A DNA stretch of 64,000 bases from Halostella salina (lineage in GTDB: Archaea; Halobacteriota; Halobacteria; Halobacteriales; Natronoarchaeaceae). Below, one piece after another: positions 41,009 through 50,130 of the stretch. The stretch spans positions 496,001 through 560,000 of the forward strand of contig NZ_RCIH01000001.1 in the NCBI RefSeq assembly GCF_003675855.1. The letters are read 5' to 3'. Position 1 is the first letter of the stretch; each line of letters starts with the position of its first letter. Position numbers and translations under genes: made by a program. The notes under the pieces were generated by a model. The model saw nothing but the letters and a program-made list of their open reading frames with translations, did no database searches and was not told the DNA's origin.

Positions 41009-41802
41009 TGGACGCCTACCGGATCGCCTACGACGGCCGGCCGTTCCACGGCTTCCAGCGTCAGCCGGACGTGCCGACCGTCGCGGACGCCATCCTCGAC
41101 GCTCTCCGGGACCTTGGCGTCCACGAGGGCGACACGCCGCCGGGGTACGCGGCGGCGGGGCGCACCGATGCCGGCGTCTCGGCCGTCGCCCAGACGGTCG
41201 CGTTCGAGGCCCCCGACTGGCTCTCGCCCGCCGCGTTCAACGGCGAACTCCCGGCGTCGGTCCGGGCGTGGGCGCGTGCCGACGCGCCCGAGGGGTTCCA
41301 CGCGACCCACGACGCCACGGCCCGGGAGTACGTCTATCACCTGCACGCACCGGACGCCGACCCCGGGCGGGCGCGGACGGCGCTGGACGCGCTGTCGAGC
41401 GAGCACGACTTCCACAACCTGACGCCCGACGAGACCGGGACGGTTCGTGACCTCTCGGCGTCGCTGTCGGTCGACGGCGACTACCTCGCCCTGACGTTCC
41501 GCGCCGGCGGCTTCGCGCGCCAGCTGGTGCGGCGGCTCGTCTCGCTGGTCCGGGCCGTCGCGGTCGGCGATGCGGGACTGGCGAAGGTCGAGCGCGCGCT
41601 GGCTCCAGTCCCGCTACCCGGTCACGAGGGAATCCCGCCAGCGCCGGCGTATCCGCTCGTGCTGACCGCGGTCGACTACCCCGCCCTCGATTTCGCCGTC
41701 GACGCCGACGCCGCGGCGAGCGCCCGGTCGGTATTCCGGGAGCGCCGTGCGGAGTGGCGAACGCGGGCGCGGGTGGCGGGCGAGGTGGCCGACCGCCTCT
41801 AA
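41008..41802 (+). CDS. truA: tRNA pseudouridine synthase TruA
   Basis: 264 aa. TruA signature AAGRTDAGVSAVAQTVAFE with catalytic Asp in GRTDAGV, then REYVYHL and FRAGGFARQLVRRLVSLVRAVA. It isomerises uridines 38-40 in the tRNA anticodon arm. Begins one base into the preceding stop; its own stop overlaps the convergent lipoprotein gene by 4 nt (41799-41802), leaving no intergenic terminator. Confidence 0.93.
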   Translation: MDAYRIAYDGRPFHGFQRQPDVPTVADAILDALRDLGVHEGDTPPGYAAAGRTDAGVSAVAQTVAFEAPDWLSPAAFNGELPASVRAWARADAPEGFHATHDATAREYVYHLHAPDADPGRARTALDALSSEHDFHNLTPDETGTVRDLSASLSVDGDYLALTFRAGGFARQLVRRLVSLVRAVAVGDAGLAKVERALAPVPLPGHEGIPPAPAYPLVLTAVDYPALDFAVDADAAASARSVFRERRAEWRTRARVAGEVADRL

Positions 41803-43184
41803 GTCGCCAGAGCGTACAACGTCCCGTCGCGGTCGACGGCGTACAGCGTTCCATCCACGAGCGCCGGGGAGGCGACCACAGCTCTCTCGGTCCCGAACGC
41901 GAACTCGCGTTCCCCGTCTGCGAGGCCGAGCGCGACCACGCCGCGATCGGTCCCGACGTACGCCCGCTCCGGCCCGGCCGCGGGCGACGAGCGCACCGGC
42001 GACCCGGCCTGCTGTTGCGGCCCGAACGCGGCCCCGTCTGCGTCCGGCGCGGTCCACAGCGGCTCGCCCGTCCCGTCGAACGCGTGCGTCGCGCCGTCGC
42101 CGCGGAGGACGACGGCGGCGTCGCCCCCGGCCTCGGCGACCGCCGGCGATGAGTCGACAACGAGCCGCTCCTGTTCCGATCGTTCCGATGGCGGGTACGC
42201 CCGCCCGCCGCGAGCGGCCGACCAGTCCGGATCCCCGTTGTCGGCCGCCAGTGCCAGAACCGACCCGTCGAGACTGGCCGCGTGGACGACGCCGCCGCGG
42301 ACCGCGGGCGAGGCGGTCACTGCGGCGGGCGCGTCGGTTCGCCACTCGGGGTCGCCGGTTTCGGCGACGAGCGCGGCGACTGTCGGCCCGGCCGCTGCGT
42401 ACACGATCCCGTCGGCGACTGCGGGCGTGGCGACGGCCGGCGCGGCGACCTGTCCGCGCGGCGGGAACCCGTCGCCCCGGACGCGCCTCCGCCACTCGGG
42501 GTCGCCCGTTTCGGCGTCGAACGCGTACACCGCGCCGTCGTCGCCGCCGACGAACACCGTCCCGCCCGCGACCGTCGGCGACGAGTGGACGGCGGGGTCG
42601 ATCTGCTGTGCCGTCCGGCCGAAGCCGAACGCATCGGCCCGGAGGGCGGCGCGCCACTGCACGCTCCCGTCGGTGATCCCGACCGCGTACAGCGTCCCGT
42701 CGGCGTCGGCGACGTACGCCCTGTTTCCGGCGACGGCCGGCGTCGCGGTCACCGGCGCGTCCGTCGGGGCCTCCCACGCCGGGTCGCCGTCGGTCGTGAA
42801 CGCCCGCAGACCGTCCTCCGACCCCGCGAGGACGACCCCGTCCGCGACGACCGGCGACGAGAGGCCCGGTCCGCCGACGTCGGCGGTCCACCGGGTGGTC
42901 GGCGTCGCCCCCGGGCCGGCAGCCGATGCCGTCCCGGTGTTCGCCGCGTCCGCGCGGAACGTGGGCCACCCCTCGACGGACGTCTCCCCGTCGCTCGACG
43001 TCGTCGGTCCGGTCGTCGCTGATCCGTCGGTGTCTGTATCGGTGTCCGCGTCGGTCCCGCCGTCGTTGCCGAACCCCGAACCGCTACACCCCGCCAGGCC
43101 GACCGCGACCGTCGCCGCGGCGCTCCCGACGAACCGGCGGCGCGTCCGCTCGGCTCGTCCGCGGCCGCTCTCGTCTCCTGTCAT
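41799..43184 (-). CDS. Tat-type lipoprotein with PQQ-like (BamB-type) beta-propeller
   Basis: 461 aa. Twin-arginine signal RTRRRFVGSAAATVAVGLAGC, Cys33 as lipobox, acidic Ser/Thr/Asp linker (35-75), then about seven propeller repeats with the recurring patterns VVADGVVLAGSEDGLRAF, AYVADADGTLYAV, TVFVGGDDGAVYAFDAETGDPEW and similar. Such PQQ-like domain lipoproteins are extracellular, usually protein scaffolds without a bound cofactor. Convergent with truA. Confidence 0.88.
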   Translation of the reverse strand: MTGDESGRGRAERTRRRFVGSAAATVAVGLAGCSGSGFGNDGGTDADTDTDTDGSATTGPTTSSDGETSVEGWPTFRADAANTGTASAAGPGATPTTRWTADVGGPGLSSPVVADGVVLAGSEDGLRAFTTDGDPAWEAPTDAPVTATPAVAGNRAYVADADGTLYAVGITDGSVQWRAALRADAFGFGRTAQQIDPAVHSSPTVAGGTVFVGGDDGAVYAFDAETGDPEWRRRVRGDGFPPRGQVAAPAVATPAVADGIVYAAAGPTVAALVAETGDPEWRTDAPAAVTASPAVRGGVVHAASLDGSVLALAADNGDPDWSAARGGRAYPPSERSEQERLVVDSSPAVAEAGGDAAVVLRGDGATHAFDGTGEPLWTAPDADGAAFGPQQQAGSPVRSSPAAGPERAYVGTDRGVVALGLADGEREFAFGTERAVVASPALVDGTLYAVDRDGTLYALAT

Positions 43185-43299
43185 GCCCGAGTCCTGTCGT
43201 GTCTGTTACTTTTCGATTCCGGTCCTGACACCGTCGGCGCGATCCTGGCAAGACCCGTGAAAGACAAGCCTTACCACCGGGCTGAACCAAGGCAGGGCC

Positions 43300-45090
43300 A
43301 TGAGTTCGGTACCCGAACGCTCGGAGATAGACACCGAGTACAAGTGGGACCTCGAGAGCGTGTACGCGACCGACGAGGAGTGGGAGGAGGCCTACGAGGC
43401 GGTCGCCGAACGGGTCGACGACCTCTCGGCCTACGAGGGCCGCGTCACCGAGGACGGCGAGACGCTGCTCGAAGTGCTCGAACTGCGGGACTCGATCATG
43501 CGCGAGGTGTCGAACGTCGCCGCCTACGCCCGGATGCGCCGCGACGAGGACACCCGCGACCAGGAGTACCAGGCGCTGACCGCCCGCGCCCAGTCGCTCC
43601 ACTCCGACGCCGCCAGCGCGGCGAGTTTCATCGAGCCGGAGATACAGGAGCGGACCCGCGAGGAACTCGACGAAATGGTCGCGGCGACCGAGGGGTTAGA
43701 GCGGTACGAACACTACCTCGACGACGTGCTCCGGATGAAAGAGCACACGCGCTCGGCGGAGGTCGAGGAGCTGCTCGCCGAACTGGGCGAGGTGACCCAC
43801 GGCACCGGCGAGGTGTACAACATGCTCACCAACGCCGACATGGAGTTCCCGACGGTCGAGGACCCCGACGGGGACGCCGTCGAGATAAGCCTGAGCAACT
43901 TCACGACCCTCCAGAAGCGCCAGGACCGCGAGTTCCGGCAGGAGGTGTACGAGCAGTTCTACGACGAGTGGGAGACGGTGCGCAACGCCGTCGGCACCGC
44001 GTACAAGAACAGCGTGAAAGCCGACGTGAAGGAGGCCCGCGCCCGCGGCTACGACACCGCCCGCGAGGCGGCCCTCGACGGCCCGAACATCCCCGCGGAC
44101 GTGTACGACAACCTCGTCGACACCGCCCGGGAGAACCTCGACACGCTCCACCGCCACGCCGACCTCAAGCGCGAGGCGCTCGGCGTCGACGAGCTCCGGA
44201 TGTGGGACCTGTACATGCCCATGACCGAGAGCGAGAGCCCGGAAGTCACCTACGAGGAGGCCAAGGACTACGTCGTCGAGGCCGTCGCCGCGCTCGGCGA
44301 GGACTACCAGTCCCGCGTCGCCGAGGGGCTCGAATCGCGCTGGGTCGACGTGTACGAGAACCGCGGGAAGCAGGCCGGCGCGTACTCCAGCGGCACGTAC
44401 GACACCCAGCCGTTCATCCTGATGAACTACCAGGACGACATCGCCTCGATGTACACGCTGGCCCACGAACTCGGCCACTCGCTGCACTCCCAGTACACCA
44501 GCGAGACCCAGCCCTACGTGTACAGCGACTACGAGATCTTCGTGGCCGAGGTGGCGAGCACCGTCAACGAGGCGCTGCTCACCCACCACCTGCTCGATAC
44601 GGTCGAGGACCCCGAGTTCCGCCGGCACGTCCTGAACGAGTACCTGGAACGGTTCCGGTCGACGCTGTACCGCCAGACGATGTTCGCGGACTTCGAGCAC
44701 CGCGTCCACCAGCTGGAGGAGAACGACGAGGCGATCACCCCCGACCGCCTCGACCAAGTGTACGGCGACCTGAAGGCCGAGTTCTACGAGCCGGCCGTCG
44801 TCGACGACCGGATCGCCCGCGAGTGGATGCGCATTCCGCACTTCTACCGGGCGTACTACGTGTTCCAGTACAGCACCGGCATCAGCGCCGCCGTCGCGCT
44901 TGCACAGGGCATTCTGGAGGAGGGCGAACCGGCGGCCGAGCGGTACATCGAGTTCCTCCAGCGCGGCTCGCGGGAGTACCCCCTCGAACTGCTCCGCCAC
45001 GCCGGCGTCGACATGCGCTCGCCCGAACCGGTCCAGCGGGCGCTGGACGAGTACGACGAGCATCTGGACGAGATGGCCGACCTGATATAG
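43300..45090 (+). CDS. pepF: Oligoendopeptidase F (M3 metallopeptidase)
   Basis: 596 aa, full family length. Catalytic HELGHSLHSQYT (HExxH) around residue 390, with Glu in EVASTVNEALLTHHLL as third ligand; N-terminal M3 helical domain (EYKWDLESVYATDEEWEEAYEAV). It cleaves peptides of about 5-20 residues in the cytoplasm, which fits with the proteasome ATPase gene next in line. TATA-like GACAAGCCTTACC about 30 bp upstream. Confidence 0.94.
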   Translation: MSSVPERSEIDTEYKWDLESVYATDEEWEEAYEAVAERVDDLSAYEGRVTEDGETLLEVLELRDSIMREVSNVAAYARMRRDEDTRDQEYQALTARAQSLHSDAASAASFIEPEIQERTREELDEMVAATEGLERYEHYLDDVLRMKEHTRSAEVEELLAELGEVTHGTGEVYNMLTNADMEFPTVEDPDGDAVEISLSNFTTLQKRQDREFRQEVYEQFYDEWETVRNAVGTAYKNSVKADVKEARARGYDTAREAALDGPNIPADVYDNLVDTARENLDTLHRHADLKREALGVDELRMWDLYMPMTESESPEVTYEEAKDYVVEAVAALGEDYQSRVAEGLESRWVDVYENRGKQAGAYSSGTYDTQPFILMNYQDDIASMYTLAHELGHSLHSQYTSETQPYVYSDYEIFVAEVASTVNEALLTHHLLDTVEDPEFRRHVLNEYLERFRSTLYRQTMFADFEHRVHQLEENDEAITPDRLDQVYGDLKAEFYEPAVVDDRIAREWMRIPHFYRAYYVFQYSTGISAAVALAQGILEEGEPAAERYIEFLQRGSREYPLELLRHAGVDMRSPEPVQRALDEYDEHLDEMADLI

Positions 45091-45157
45091 CGCCGACAGG
45101 AGATCGGCCGCGACCCAAAGGCACATTTACGCAGCGTTTCTTAACCGTTTACAACCG

Positions 45158-46396
45158 ATGTCACGCAGCCCCTCGCTCCCGGACAGACCGCGGCTCGAAC
45201 TCGACCCCGAGATGTCCGACGAGGAGCGCCTGGAAGCGCTCCGCGAGCACTTCGCGGAGATCGTCGAGGTCCACGACGAACTCACCGAACAGCTAGACGC
45301 CGCCGACGACCGCCGCGCGGAGCTGAAAGGCGAGGTCGACCGGCTCGAACGCGAAAACGAGACGCTGAAAACCTCCTCGCTGTACGTCGCCACCGTCGAG
45401 GAGGTGTCCGACGAGGAGGCCGTCGTCAAGCAGCACGGCAACAACCAGGAGGTGCTGACCGAGGTGTCCTCGCGCATGGCGGAGCGCCTCGAGGCCGGCG
45501 ACCGCGTCGCCGTCAACGACTCCTTCAGCGTCCAGACGATCCTCGACAACGAGACCGACGCCCGGGCGCAGGCGATGGAGATCGACGCCAGCCCCGACGT
45601 CCGCTACGAGGACATCGGCGGCATCGACGAGCAGGTCCGCGAGGTCCGCGAGGCCGTCGAGGAGCCGCTCGTCAACCCCGAGAAGTTCGTGGAGGCCGGC
45701 ATCGAGCCGCCCAGCGGCGTCCTGCTCCACGGCCCGCCGGGGACGGGGAAGACGATGCTGGCGAAGGCTGTCGCCAACGAGACCGACGCCACGTTCATCA
45801 AGATGGCCGGCTCCGAACTCGTCCGGAAGTTCATCGGCGAGGGGTCCCGGCTCGTTCGCGACCTGTTCGAACTGGCCACCGAGCGCCAGCCCGCGATCAT
45901 CTTCGTCGACGAGATCGACGCCATCGCGGCGAAGCGCACCGAATCGAAGACCTCCGGCGACGCCGAGGTCCAGCGCACGATGATGCAGTTGCTCTCGGAG
46001 ATGGACGGCTTCGACGACCGCGGGAACATCCGCATCATCGCGGCGACGAACCGGTTCGACATGCTCGACCGCGCCATCCTCCGGCCCGGCCGGTTCGACC
46101 GCCTCATCGAGGTGCCCGAACCCGACCACGAGGGCCGCGTCCAGATCCTCCGGATCCACACCCGCGACATGAACGTCGCCGACGCAGTCGACTTCGACGC
46201 GCTCGCCGACCGCACCGAGGGGTACAGCGGCGCGGAGATCGAGTCGCTCACGACCGAGGCCGGCATGTTCGCAATCCGCGACGGCCGCACCGAGGTCCGG
46301 ATGACCGACTTCGAGGAGTCGTTAGAGAAGATTGAGGACGACGACGGCGCGGGCGACACCGTCACCAGCGGCGGCTACCCCGACTACGCCTACTAA
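45158..46396 (+). CDS. pan: Proteasome-activating nucleotidase (PAN)
   Basis: 412 aa. N-terminal coiled coil (about residues 22-75: LEALREHFAEIVEVHDELTEQL...), OB fold, AAA+ core with GPPGTGKTMLAK (Walker A), IIFVDEIDAIAAKR (Walker B), sensor/SRH NRFDMLDRAILRPGRFDR. It forms the hexameric unfoldase on the 20S proteasome. The C-terminus ends GGYPDYAY, not a clear Hb-Tyr-X gate-opening motif. Downstream, hairpin element C starts right after the stop. The PepF gene precedes it by 67 bp. Confidence 0.93.
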   Translation: MSRSPSLPDRPRLELDPEMSDEERLEALREHFAEIVEVHDELTEQLDAADDRRAELKGEVDRLERENETLKTSSLYVATVEEVSDEEAVVKQHGNNQEVLTEVSSRMAERLEAGDRVAVNDSFSVQTILDNETDARAQAMEIDASPDVRYEDIGGIDEQVREVREAVEEPLVNPEKFVEAGIEPPSGVLLHGPPGTGKTMLAKAVANETDATFIKMAGSELVRKFIGEGSRLVRDLFELATERQPAIIFVDEIDAIAAKRTESKTSGDAEVQRTMMQLLSEMDGFDDRGNIRIIAATNRFDMLDRAILRPGRFDRLIEVPEPDHEGRVQILRIHTRDMNVADAVDFDALADRTEGYSGAEIESLTTEAGMFAIRDGRTEVRMTDFEESLEKIEDDDGAGDTVTSGGYPDYAY

Positions 46397-46572
46397 GACG
46401 ACCTTTTTTCTCGTCGGGTCGCGCTCCGCGCGACCACTCCTCGAAAAAATGTCCACCGGGAGAGCAAAGCTCTCCCGAGCCTCGGCTCGCTCCGCTCGCC
46501 GAGAGATCAAAAAAGGCCGGGCGCTCCCGCCGGTCGCGTCCGGTGAACCGCTCGCTTCGCTCGCGGATGCTT
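46397..46572 (+). repeat. Copy C of modular 3' hairpin element, expanded form
   Basis: Starts directly after the PAN stop: GACGACCTTTTTT (46397-46409), hairpin 46418-46434 (7-bp arms GTCGCGC/GCGCGAC, triloop TCC), A6 run and ATGTC, a second hairpin 46459-46475 (GGGAGAGC/GCTCTCCC region with AAA loop), GATCAAAAAAGG, then the module 46517-46537 shared with copy A, and 46559-46572. Compared with copies A and B it has extra hairpins inserted between shared blocks. Confidence 0.75.
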
Positions 46573-46849
46573 CTCGAACGCCTGATCGCATCCCGGCCGA
46601 ACCGGTGAGGGCATTGCTGGCGCTCTATCGCTGTGGCGGCCACTCCGACTACTCGTACTGAGCCGTCGGACCGCCGTCCGTGCAAACCGTCACCACACGC
46701 ACGCCGACCCACAGATCTTTTACATCCGCCGTTCCGGAAGCATAGCCAATGGATCGCTGTGTTACGCGGGTTGTTTGTGATCGATCGATCATGATTTTCG
46801 GAACCGCGGGCGACGGCCACGCCGGGGAGTCGCTGTAGGTGTCGTAACG
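46573..46849. other. Remainder of the PAN-transporter intergenic region
   Basis: Short reading frames here (for example a plus frame to 46661) continue through the hairpin repeats and are not convincing. Near 46781-46793 GATCGATCGATC is a small repeat; the 60 bp before 46850 would hold the promoter of the transporter. Nothing else recognised. Confidence 0.35.
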
Positions 46850-47932
46850 ATGAGTGCGAGTGCTCTCCAGCGGCTGCAGAAGGCGTTCCTGAAGCGCCAG
46901 CACCTGTTCGTCTTCGCCGCGCCCGTGCTGTTCGTCGTCGGGGTCGTCCTTACCGCGCCCGTCGACGGGGGCGGCGGGACCGGCTACTGGCTCGACTACT
47001 GGTGGCTGTTCCCCTTCTTCCTGCTCGGCGCGACCATCGTCAACACCGTTGGGATCAGCGGCTCGGCGCTGTTCGTCCCGTTTCTCATCTTCGTGTTCCC
47101 GCTGTTTGCCCGTCCGCTCGACCCGTCGACGATCGTGAAGGTCGGGCTGATAAGCGAGTCGTTCGGCCTGTCGAGTTCGGCCGTCGCGTTCGTCCAGTAC
47201 GGGCTGGTCGACCGGCGTCTGGGGCTCACGCTCGTCCTCGGCGGCCTGCCGTTCGTCGTCGGCGGAGCGATCCTGTCGTTTTTCATCCCCGAGCCGGTGT
47301 TCCACGCGCTCCTCGCGCTCGCGCTCGTCGCCGCGGCGTACCTGATGTTCACCGCGGACCTGGGACACGGCGCGCCGGAGAGCGACGAGCAGAGCGTCGC
47401 GACCGACGGCGGAACCGACGCCACCCTGCCGGACGACCACGGGAAGCTCGGTCCCGCGGGCGTCAGCGTCGACGATTCGGGGACCGTGACCCGCGTCGAC
47501 CGTGGCGGCGACACCTACACGTACACGTGGTCGGGCTACCTCGAACGGTTCGCGAACTACGCCGTCGGCGGTACGTTCCAGGGACTCGCCGGCTTCGGCA
47601 TCGGTGAACTCGGGATCATCTCGAAGCTCCGGACGGACGTGCCCGTGCGCGTCGCCATCGGGACGAACCACATCGTCGTCGCGACTACTGCGATCATCGC
47701 CTCGCTCGTCCACGTCTTCGGCGGGGCGCTCGTCCCCGGTGCCCACTCGCTCTCCCTCGCGTCGACGCCGTGGAACATGGTCGTCTTTACCGTGCCTGCA
47801 ACGGTGCTCGGCGGCCAGATCGCGCCGTACGTGTCGAACACGCTCGACACCGGGACGATCAAAAACGGGGTCGCCGTCATCTTCACGGTCATCTCGCTGG
47901 CGCTGTTCGGCATGGCCGCCGGCGGCATCTGA
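46850..47932 (+). CDS. TSUP family (TauE/SafE) membrane transporter
   Basis: 360 aa with about eight membrane helices. Two TauE/SafE repeats: PFFLLGATIVNTVGISGSALFVPF (first, residues about 55-80) and GGTFQGLAGFGIGELGIISKL (second, about 240-262), separated by a cytoplasmic or extracellular loop with an acidic insert (about 175-225). Family exports or imports sulfite, sulfoacetate or other organic anions. Substrate unknown. Its stop (TGA 47930-47932) abuts a long palindrome. Confidence 0.88.
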   Translation: MSASALQRLQKAFLKRQHLFVFAAPVLFVVGVVLTAPVDGGGGTGYWLDYWWLFPFFLLGATIVNTVGISGSALFVPFLIFVFPLFARPLDPSTIVKVGLISESFGLSSSAVAFVQYGLVDRRLGLTLVLGGLPFVVGGAILSFFIPEPVFHALLALALVAAAYLMFTADLGHGAPESDEQSVATDGGTDATLPDDHGKLGPAGVSVDDSGTVTRVDRGGDTYTYTWSGYLERFANYAVGGTFQGLAGFGIGELGIISKLRTDVPVRVAIGTNHIVVATTAIIASLVHVFGGALVPGAHSLSLASTPWNMVVFTVPATVLGGQIAPYVSNTLDTGTIKNGVAVIFTVISLALFGMAAGGI

Positions 47933-48013
47933 TAGTGTTTGCTCTCGCCAATTACCGGTGGTCGACGGTAACGGTGTGGTCGACCACCGGTAAACAGTGA
48001 GAGCAAACACTAT
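47932..48013. repeat. Two-tier perfect palindrome, 15 + 15 bp arms
   Basis: Outer arms 47932-47946 (ATAGTGTTTGCTCTC) and 47999-48013 are perfect reverse complements; inner arms 47952-47966 (TTACCGGTGGTCGAC) and 47979-47993 are too, with a 12-bp centre and 5-bp spacers. It sits between the transporter and arginine decarboxylase genes. It could act as a terminator, as a cruciform, or be a miniature inverted-repeat element. Confidence 0.8.
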
Positions 48014-48069
48014 GACGGGCGGTCCCGCCGAACCGCAACGCATTCCGCCGCCGGGCGTCCACGTCCGGT

Positions 48070-48546
48070 ATGAACGCGATCCGCGTCGTCTGGGGGACCG
48101 CGACGGGACCCACGGAGATGGCGGCGTACGACGCCGCGCTGGCCGCGGCCAACGTCCACAACTACAACCTCGTCCCCGTCTCGTCGGTGATCCCGGCCGA
48201 CGCGACGGTCGAGGCGGTCGGCACCGCGCCGGACCTCGGCCCGGCGGGCGAGCAACTGACCGTGGTGGAGGCTCGCGCCACCGTCGCCGGGCCGGGTCGC
48301 GCGAGCGCGGGACTCGCGTGGGCGACAGGCGAGGACGGTCCGGGGCTGTTCTACGAGGCCGCCGGCGAGACCGGCGTCGAGGACGTTCGCGGGCGGGTGC
48401 TGGAGGGCCTCTCGACCGGGCAGGAGCTGCGCGACTGGGCGTTCGGGGATCCGCAGTACGAGGTCGTCACCGCGCCCGCCGAACCGGGGATGTACACCTC
48501 CGCGGTCGTGCTCGCGGTCTACGGGGAGTCGTCGTCGGTCTTCTGA
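48070..48546 (+). CDS. pdaD: Pyruvoyl-dependent arginine decarboxylase
   Basis: 158 aa. Self-cleavage site LVPVSSVIPADATV with Ser38-Ser39: the chain splits between the serines and the second becomes the pyruvoyl group. Other family segments WGTATGPTEMAAYDAALAAANVHNYN and GRASAGLAWATGED are present. Makes agmatine from arginine for archaeal polyamine and agmatidine synthesis. The start ATG 48070 follows the palindrome by 56 bp. Confidence 0.93.
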   Translation: MNAIRVVWGTATGPTEMAAYDAALAAANVHNYNLVPVSSVIPADATVEAVGTAPDLGPAGEQLTVVEARATVAGPGRASAGLAWATGEDGPGLFYEAAGETGVEDVRGRVLEGLSTGQELRDWAFGDPQYEVVTAPAEPGMYTSAVVLAVYGESSSVF

Positions 48547-48607
48547 ACGTTGTGCCGGCCGAACGCTTTTTATCGGGGGCCGCCCTATCCGCGGTAGCAA
48601 GATTCTC

Positions 48608-49003
48608 ATGAACGGAAACACGCCGTACGCCGGGAACCCAGGTATCACACAGGCCGGCAAGCGCGCGTCAGCGGACCTTCCGGAACTCACTACCGACCAG
48701 AAGCGGATGCTCCGGCAGGACGTCTCCCGGATCGCGGCCCGCACTCGCGAGTTCCTCCCCAACGAGTACGTCGTCGACTCGGAGATCTCCCACGGCTCCG
48801 CCGGCCCCCAGGCGACTGTCGCCGTCCGGCCCCCCGTCGGCCACCCCGTCAGCGCCGGCTTCACGCCGGACCGGGACGACCTGGACGGCGAGGACCTGAT
48901 CGCGGCCGAGGACCGCGACGAGGTCGCTCGCGGCCTCGCCGCCAGCGCGGCGCTGCAGGTCAAGCAGGCGATGCAGGAAGGCGTCACGCCGACGGCGCGG
49001 TAA
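48608..49003 (+). CDS. DUF5811-type haloarchaeal protein
   Basis: 131 aa, MNGNTPYAGNPGITQAGKRA..., a conserved-looking haloarchaeal small protein: central helix DQKRMLRQDVSRIAARTREFLPNEYVVDSE and beta segment PQATVAVRPPVGHPVSAGF, Ala-rich helical tail. Function unknown. Preceded by GCTTTTTATCGGG (promoter, about 48564-48576). Family name from recall. Confidence 0.7.
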   Translation: MNGNTPYAGNPGITQAGKRASADLPELTTDQKRMLRQDVSRIAARTREFLPNEYVVDSEISHGSAGPQATVAVRPPVGHPVSAGFTPDRDDLDGEDLIAAEDRDEVARGLAASAALQVKQAMQEGVTPTAR

Positions 49004-49009
49004 TCCTTC

Positions 49010-49228
49010 TCACGCCGTCGCGCCGAACAGCACCAGAAACAGCCCCAGCCCCGCCAGAACGCCGGCCATCCCCATCGTCCGCCAGTACTGCTTCTCCGTT
49101 GCCGCCTCGGGCTGTTCCGTCCACTCCCGGGGCGACACCCAGCTCCGCGACCGCTCCATCGGGTCGCTGGCCACGTACACCGCCGCGGCGACCATGAGAA
49201 ACCCGAGGAAGACGAGTGTCGGTTCCAT
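49010..49228 (-). CDS. Small two-helix membrane protein
   Basis: 72 aa. Hydrophobic helices at about 4-20 (TLVFLGFLMVAAAVYVA) and 50-70 (MGMAGVLAGLGLFLVLFGA) with a polar loop containing SPREWTEQPEAATEKQYWR. Convergent with the DUF5811 gene (6 bp apart). Unknown function. Confidence 0.65.
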   Translation of the reverse strand: MEPTLVFLGFLMVAAAVYVASDPMERSRSWVSPREWTEQPEAATEKQYWRTMGMAGVLAGLGLFLVLFGATA

Positions 49229-49328
49229 CTCGCCGGCGGTTCGGCGGCCAGCCGAAAAATTCCGGCGGTGGGGACCGTGCCGACCCCGCCAGTGACGAGG
49301 GCTGCCGCCGACCGTCCGTTCGCCGCGC

Positions 49329-50030
49329 TCAGCGGTCGCGGTCGAGGGCGTCCAGCGTCTCCGCGACGATCGCCGTCCGGTTCCCGTTGAACGAGTGGGT
49401 CTCCCCGGGGATCACGGTCACGTCACCGTCCTCGACCGCCGTGGCGACGCTCTCGCAGTCCTCGGCCGATACGCCCCGGTCCTCGTCGCCGACGAGGATC
49501 CGGACCGGCACGTCGACCGCTTCGAGGTCGTCGGTACCGACCGCTATCGGGAGGTCCTCGCTGTCGTCGACCCGCTCGTCGGAGTCGTGCTCGACGCTGC
49601 CCTCGACGAGTTCGACGGCGGGGGCCCAGAGCACCACCCGCTCGACGGCGTCGGGGACGTGCGTGAGCGCGATCCCGCCGCCGAAGCTCTTCGCGATCAG
49701 GTGGATCTCGGAACAGCCCTCGTCCTGCAGGCGCTCGACCGCCGTATCGACCTCCCTGTGGAGTTCCTCGAACGTTTTCGCCTCCAGTCCGTCGATGCTC
49801 TCCCAGCTCTCGTACCGGAACACGTGTGCGCCGGTGCCAGCCAGTTCGTACGCGACGATGTCGAAGATGTTCCCGAACGGCCCGTGCCCCGCGCCGGGAA
49901 CCATCACGACGCCCACGTCGGACTCCGCGTCGCCTTCAGGTACGTTCAGTCGCCCCTCGTACGTCTCCTCGCCGAACTCCAGTTCGGACAGTTCGATTCC
50001 CACCCGTCCGGCTTCTTGGGGAACTGTCAT
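49329..50030 (-). CDS. Alpha/beta hydrolase, dienelactone-hydrolase-like
   Basis: 233 aa starting MTVPQEAGRVGIELSELEFG. VVMVPGAGHGPFGNIFD (oxyanion region), nucleophile elbow AKSFGGGIAL, DVPVRILVGDEDRGV (Asp) and PGETHSFNG (His). Single-domain esterase/hydrolase; substrate unknown. Earlier in-frame codons (from 50132) are not used because ATG 50030 gives the first regular strand. The repeat B region separates it from aIF5B. Confidence 0.82.
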   Translation of the reverse strand: MTVPQEAGRVGIELSELEFGEETYEGRLNVPEGDAESDVGVVMVPGAGHGPFGNIFDIVAYELAGTGAHVFRYESWESIDGLEAKTFEELHREVDTAVERLQDEGCSEIHLIAKSFGGGIALTHVPDAVERVVLWAPAVELVEGSVEHDSDERVDDSEDLPIAVGTDDLEAVDVPVRILVGDEDRGVSAEDCESVATAVEDGDVTVIPGETHSFNGNRTAIVAETLDALDRDR

Positions 50031-50130
50031 AAGCGGTTCGGGGGTGTGGGTACTGGTATCAGACCGATCGGTCGTCGGTGCGAAGGAGGGAGGAACGTCA
50101 TCACAAACCGCGGGAACCAGGCAGTAGATC

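Noticed and set aside
46332-46661. 109-codon plus ORF after PAN
   Set aside because: It overlaps the PAN end and runs through the hairpin repeats; composition is set by the palindromes.
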